Below are positions 26,101 through 32,100 of a DNA stretch of 64,000 nucleotides, one piece after another. The position numbers were made by a program, and so were the translations under genes. How positions within the stretch are numbered: position 1 is the first letter of the stretch; every line of letters begins with the position of its first letter. This DNA comes from Trileptium ribeirensis (lineage: Eukaryota; Nematoda; Enoplea; Enoplida; Thoracostomopsidae), in assembly GCA_030248225.1 (NCBI GenBank), contig JASANE010017470.1, forward strand, positions 62,001 through 126,000. The letters run 5' to 3'. Below the pieces are notes generated by a model. That model was not told where the DNA came from and ran no database searches. It was given only the letters and a program-made list of their open reading frames with translations.

Positions 26101-29100
26101 ACCTTCGTACGTCCTCCTTACAGAACTTCATTTTTGGTGAGCCATAAGCATTTAACACAAAGCACATTCCATAGCAGAAGTGAGGATAATACAATCGTTA
26201 ATTTATGCGAATGAAATTTTGCTGGAAAATTTGCCACAGAATTTTTGACACATGAACTGTTAATCCACTGCGAACTAACTTGATTTGATTTGAACATCAA
26301 CGATTTCACTTCAGGTGATACGCATCGAGATAAATTAGGATTGTCATCGAAATCCCATTCTCCAGTTAGCTCACACGTCCATGTTGCGTAGCCTATGGTG
26401 ATGCACATACATTTATATACAAACCGCGTCACATATAAGTATAAATTAATTATGGAACAGACTGCAGCCAGCCTACGTATAACAACCCTATCACATCAAT
26501 ATATCTAATCTAGAAATATGTGAAAGAAACTCTCCTATACAGTAAAAACTGTAAGTTTGCATCATCCTATAAGCTGCAGTAACGTAAATTTCAACAAACC
26601 TGAAAGAATTGAGAGAGAATTGGAACACATCTATTTCCACAATTTCTGGTAAGCCAGATAAGAGCATATTATTTAAGCTCTCAGTGGCGTCCTTGTCAAA
26701 ATTCGTCAAATTATCACTGAATTTGTGCAGTAACTTATCTAACATTTGGATAAATGCAATAAACAATCCACATCACTTGCGTAAAATTTGATTGCATATT
26801 ATCCAGCTTATGACCTTGCAAATATCGAACACTAAGTAAAATTGATAATTCCGCTTTGAAAGGCATCAATCACTGTGATTCGTGTCCATTTACCCTTAAA
26901 TGTGGTCGGACGAATCCGAGTCGTTTGCCATTTTAATTTCACTTGGTAAGTTCATGCCCTATCCTTGCTACTGGACTGTAAAATACTATTTTATGGCCGC
27001 AATTTAAATATGTACAGAGTCACAAATTGAAGTCTGACAACATGTTAAAACAATGTGCAGCAGTTAGACAAACAATAAACATGGATATATATGCTGCTTA
27101 AACCGCGCTGCAACGTCCATTTTTGTAATAAGATTGTAAATATAAAAAACTGTATCGGACGCCGTCTTTCAAGTAAATAGTTTTTCGGGTGATATTACTT
27201 ATGCGGGATTCACGTTATAATGTCCCCATCAGTTGGAACTTATGTACCCCACCCTGTTGCAGGCACACCCTTCACAACAGGGTGTCTTAGACACCCTCTA
27301 CTTTTTGAATAAATGTTCATAGGGTAGCTACCTAGCTGTTAGCGTTATTTTAGAGGGTGTCAAGCACACCATATTAGTTTTACGTTTTTTTGATGGTATC
27401 GGCCATACTATCGGGTCAATTCCCATATAGCCTACGAGGCACCTGTCTAGGACTGCACTGGACAGACTCAAGTGCCACTTTCCAATTTATCTTGCATTCT
27501 ACATTTTAGAGACAGAATAAAACGTTTTCCACGATAAAAATTTTTATTCAGTAGTTTACAATATGGAAGTCACCATACTAATAATATACGGTGTCTGCCA
27601 CACTGTCACTGCAGAACAATAGGATTCCCGCGGCACTCTACTGGCAAAATGCAGTAGCTAAGGATGTTCCTGATACCCTCATATTTTGTATATGGTATGG
27701 GTGTCGCTGTAACTGTCTTTACGGTATAGCCTACACTACAGGCGACAAAAGTTCCAACTGGTGGGGACATGATAACGTGAATCCCGCATTAATATAAACT
27801 GTATCAGGGTTATATAACTATCTATCAAATTTAGAAATTAAGCTTTGGAAGCTACTGGTTTGATAATCTATCACATATTGTTCTTTATACCTTCGCTCGA
27901 TGGACTGTTGGGACAGGGAACTTTGGCAACGAATCCTGCATTCGTTTGAGGCCATTCAAGCCCGAAATGACTTTCTTTATGACAGTATTTGGTTTCGTAT
28001 ATTTCTCTTGCAACAGATGATACGGTGGCCGTTGCAAGAATCGGTGGCGCAGAAACTAATTGTGTTGACTCTACAATTTTGGTTACCACTGTTCCGGATG
28101 TTAGGGTGGCAATCCTGAAATAATATGAACCTTCCATAACAGGGTAACATGCACATAATTCGTTCTTTATATAGTGTGAACTAACCCTTTGGGATTATTA
28201 TAATGCAGAAATATAGTTTTAGTCATGCATCTCCAACAGTTGTGTTTCACTAAACCTTACACAACAACGTCATTGGAAACATCTATAAATTTTATAATTG
28301 TTAACATTTATTCGCCAATCCCAGCTCTTATATATTCAAAGAAATTTCTATCGTTGAAAATGAAGTAACCATGATTTTATTTTAGAGTGGTGATCCATTA
28401 CTGTCATCGTAATAAACAATCTGGAAGATATCTGTTTTATTAAAAATAATTTTATCTTTTTTCTTTATAACTATTCGGTTGAATCAGGTCACATCAAACC
28501 ACAAATTCGGCCCACCATTACTAAGTTAATAGTTCGGAATGTTTGCCAAAAGTCTGCTAATCACATATACAAAATTATCCAAGCTGAAATCTGTCCTGGC
28601 CTGGCTGTGTTCTCCCGAGCATTCATCAGACTACAATTGCAGCTTCAACCTACGCAGTTGCAACAATTGCACTTTCCGCAACAACTATTTTTTGTTTCAA
28701 AAATTGTATATTTTATAAGTAAATTATTTTTCAAGTGATAAGTCTTAAAATTATTTGTTTTATATTTTAGCGGCCCACATTCAAACGGTACATTGCAACG
28801 TAGCGATTCCATGGTAGCAACTGGTAAAATTAAGTCTATGGTATAATAACAAGGAAGTCTAAGCGATATCTGGTGTTTAGCAGCTACTAACTTTCCATAT
28901 GGGTTGGGGCAGGAAGCCATTTCACTCAGGGTTGGATCTCATTTATCCATTATACTTGGCAAAAATTAGAGAAAATTTAGTTAATATAGGACAAAATAGG
29001 CAAAAATTCCGGAACATTTTAGCAAAAAGGTGGGGAAAATTGGGAAAAATTCTAGAAAAATTGGAAAAACTATGAACTTTTAAAAATTCCGACATCCAAT

Positions 29101-32100
29101 CTATCCAATGCCTGCAAGCGGCGAGATCATGTATAACCCCTCCCGGAGCCGACAGTCTTTGGACACCTATGATTTATTACACATTCCTCACTAAGCGGTT
29201 TCCAACTTAATTGGCTATTCAAAGCAATTCCCCAGTGTGTCGATACTTTACCGACTGTAAGCTGTTTAGTTGTTTGTTTTAGTTACTAAGTTTGTTTTGG
29301 ATGCATTACCAGATTTATAACGACGTTACTTATCACATGACCTTTGGAATAAACACAAATCAGATATAAGTGTCCCGGGGGCAGCTCACGTAGATACGAA
29401 TCAAATACAGGGTTTAGTGGAACATCTCGTGTTATCATGACCACATCTAAAAAGGTTATTTCATTAGATGTCAAATTTTTATCTGAAATAACATTCTCGA
29501 CTAAATTTCCTAATTTTGAGCTTATTCTTTTTTCAATTCCCATTTCCTTTAGCCTCGCTAGATTTGGTTTAATTGCCTTTTAGAAAATACCTGGTAGCTA
29601 AGGTGAAATTTAATTATATAATCCTTTGTGAAATATACTGTTGGTCTTACCAGCTTTGTATGTAAGGGTGCCGTCTTTTTGAAATAGCATTTTTCCGGGT
29701 GTCACATGTTAACGTTCCATAATACTAACAAAATTAGTGTATATACATAAATTTGTAAAGCATTTAGCAAAAATAAAACCCAATGGTCCTAGCGAAGCAT
29801 CTAGTATAGGGCATTGAAAAATTGATCGATTTTGGTGGCCCGTCGGTTTTACACATGCTACAGCGAGTAGCACTAGTTTTCCTTCATAGTATTTGCTAAT
29901 ACATTCGAAAGGTTTATTTGAATTATATACAGCTTTGTGCTAAATTCAGTGTTTTAAGACTTAACTATTATTCGCTACAAAATCGTCTTACATATTCCAT
30001 AGCGTTGTAGCATTGCTAGTTCCTCGAGTTATCGTTTCATGAATATCCGTATCGCCAACTGTTGTCTTGAGCGTACTTGTAATATCTGTAATTTTTGTAA
30101 TATAAATGAATAACTGCTATTGCACTGACTAACCGCATGTGTAGCCCATGGTACCGGTTTGTGTGTAAGTTGGTCCTATGTTCCGTATATTCGGGAGCAG
30201 TTTATGTCTCCATAGTGAAAAAATATGATTCAATTAAATCCACATACACTAAAACCTAAATAATTGAACATGAATCTAAAAATTTATCAACCATATCGGT
30301 CTTGAATTGCCACGTTTTTTAGCGGCTACATTACAAAGCAATGCACTAACCGACTATGTCGCGCAGCGTGCATTTACGCGCGCCTTGTAGCTATCTTGGT
30401 TTGTTAGGCTCTTTAAGGAACCGAGAAATCCCTGCCAGACAGCGTTAAGGATACCCGAGGAGGTTCATACCAAAACGATTCATGTTAAACCCGACTTTGC
30501 GGCAAAAGTTTGATCACGACTGTTCGAGATGTGAATTAGTATAATAAGCAAGGAAGGGTTAATGTACAGTCATCAGTTTAGTATCAGTTACATAAGCATC
30601 ACTGAACAGTCGGCCTAAAAGTTATCATAACCATACATAGCGTAAAAATGTAAAATGTAACAATATATTAGAAAGATATGGTACTGCAAGTAAAATATCA
30701 AGATACAGATTGTGTACCAGATTTTAACACGTACTACTATCCTACGTAAAATTTACGGAACTTCCGCAGTTAGATTCCACGAATCCGATTAATTTAAAAG
30801 CTGAAACCTTTGCAAATGACACAAGCGTAGAGTCTCAAATAATCAATAATTGTTGAAAAATCTTAGCTGTATGCGAGAGTCTGGTGCATGCAAAGCAATA
30901 CATCAATGAAAACTGCAAATATAGCTTGATTTCATGCAATTTGCATGTTCATTATATACAGCGCGACTTTGCTGAGTTTAGGCATCTTGCACATTTGTAA
31001 TATACCAAGATATTCACATGTAGATATATTCAAAGAACTGTTTACGGAAAGGGCCACCTCAAAACAGTCTATTTTTAAAAATAGTCAGAAGGGCCATTTT
31101 GAAATCGAATAAAATAAGGTTCCCCGCGTTCGATAAGAAAGCTCGGATTTTTGGCTTTTTAATAGCGAGGAAGGCGTATATCCTTTCCAATATATTCTAT
31201 ATAGTCCTTTAGTTGCCATACAAAGGTGAAAAAATAATTACGTCATTGCATAGAAGAGAAAACGAGTAACCCACAGAGTATGCAATATCACAAGTTCGAT
31301 TTTCTTTTGAACAGTCTGACACTCTAGTAGTAGTACTTTATTGACATCGATACAAAACTGCACTCGTTGGCTGTACATAACAAATTTTAAAAAGTTTATT
31401 TAACGTGTTTTGTAACTGGTGAATTTTTTACTCAGAGAGCGAGTAAACTCCACTTTGATCAATGATCGCTGAACTTTAAATATTCTGAGAAATCAATTTT
31501 ACTTAAAAGATTATGAAATTGAGATATGTTTGTGATAATACTACACTATTGCCATTTAACCACTCAGACAGATTACTCCAAATATCTGCTCACGTACACA
31601 GAAAAATGTTTCATAAAATCTCATTTTTGGTAATTTACAACAGTGTCCACAGAGATTTTTGTTGTGCAGTAATTTGAAAAAAATCGTTAAACCCGTGCAG
31701 CATTTTATAGATATGATAAAGTTATAATGAAATCTTTCCAGATTATAACCTTTCTGTATACAGTAAATATTTTGTGCGTAATTTATGACATAGTCTGCAA
31801 TAAACCTGCAATGAACTCTTTCGATACTATCGCTGCTGATGGAAAGCCAAGTGAACAAACTTTGGTGGCATATTCCAAAACAATATACCAAAGCAAAACC
31901 TCACAACAGTAGAAAGAAACAGTAATGTCTGATTTGTGCTGTACCTTGTCGGCAAATCCACCATACTTCCAAATATTTCCTGGTATTTGGACAATTATCT
32001 TTAAAGACATTGTCGGTTGCTTCCACCTCACAGTCCGACCTCCCGTTGCATCTGAAATGTAAAATCAATCTGGTCATCTTTTTTCGCTGTTTTCCAGTTG

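Noticed and set aside
26600..26738. Open stretch with acceptor and donor (DKLLHKFSDNLTNFDKDATE...) between the two HRM exons
   Set aside because: Phase 1 to 2 cannot sit between exons joined in phase 1-1, and the HRM motif is continuous without it.
28645..28920. Cys-containing minus-strand frame (ATMESLRCNVPFECG) as another extracellular domain
   Set aside because: No splice sites in a fitting phase between the linker exons, which already join correctly.
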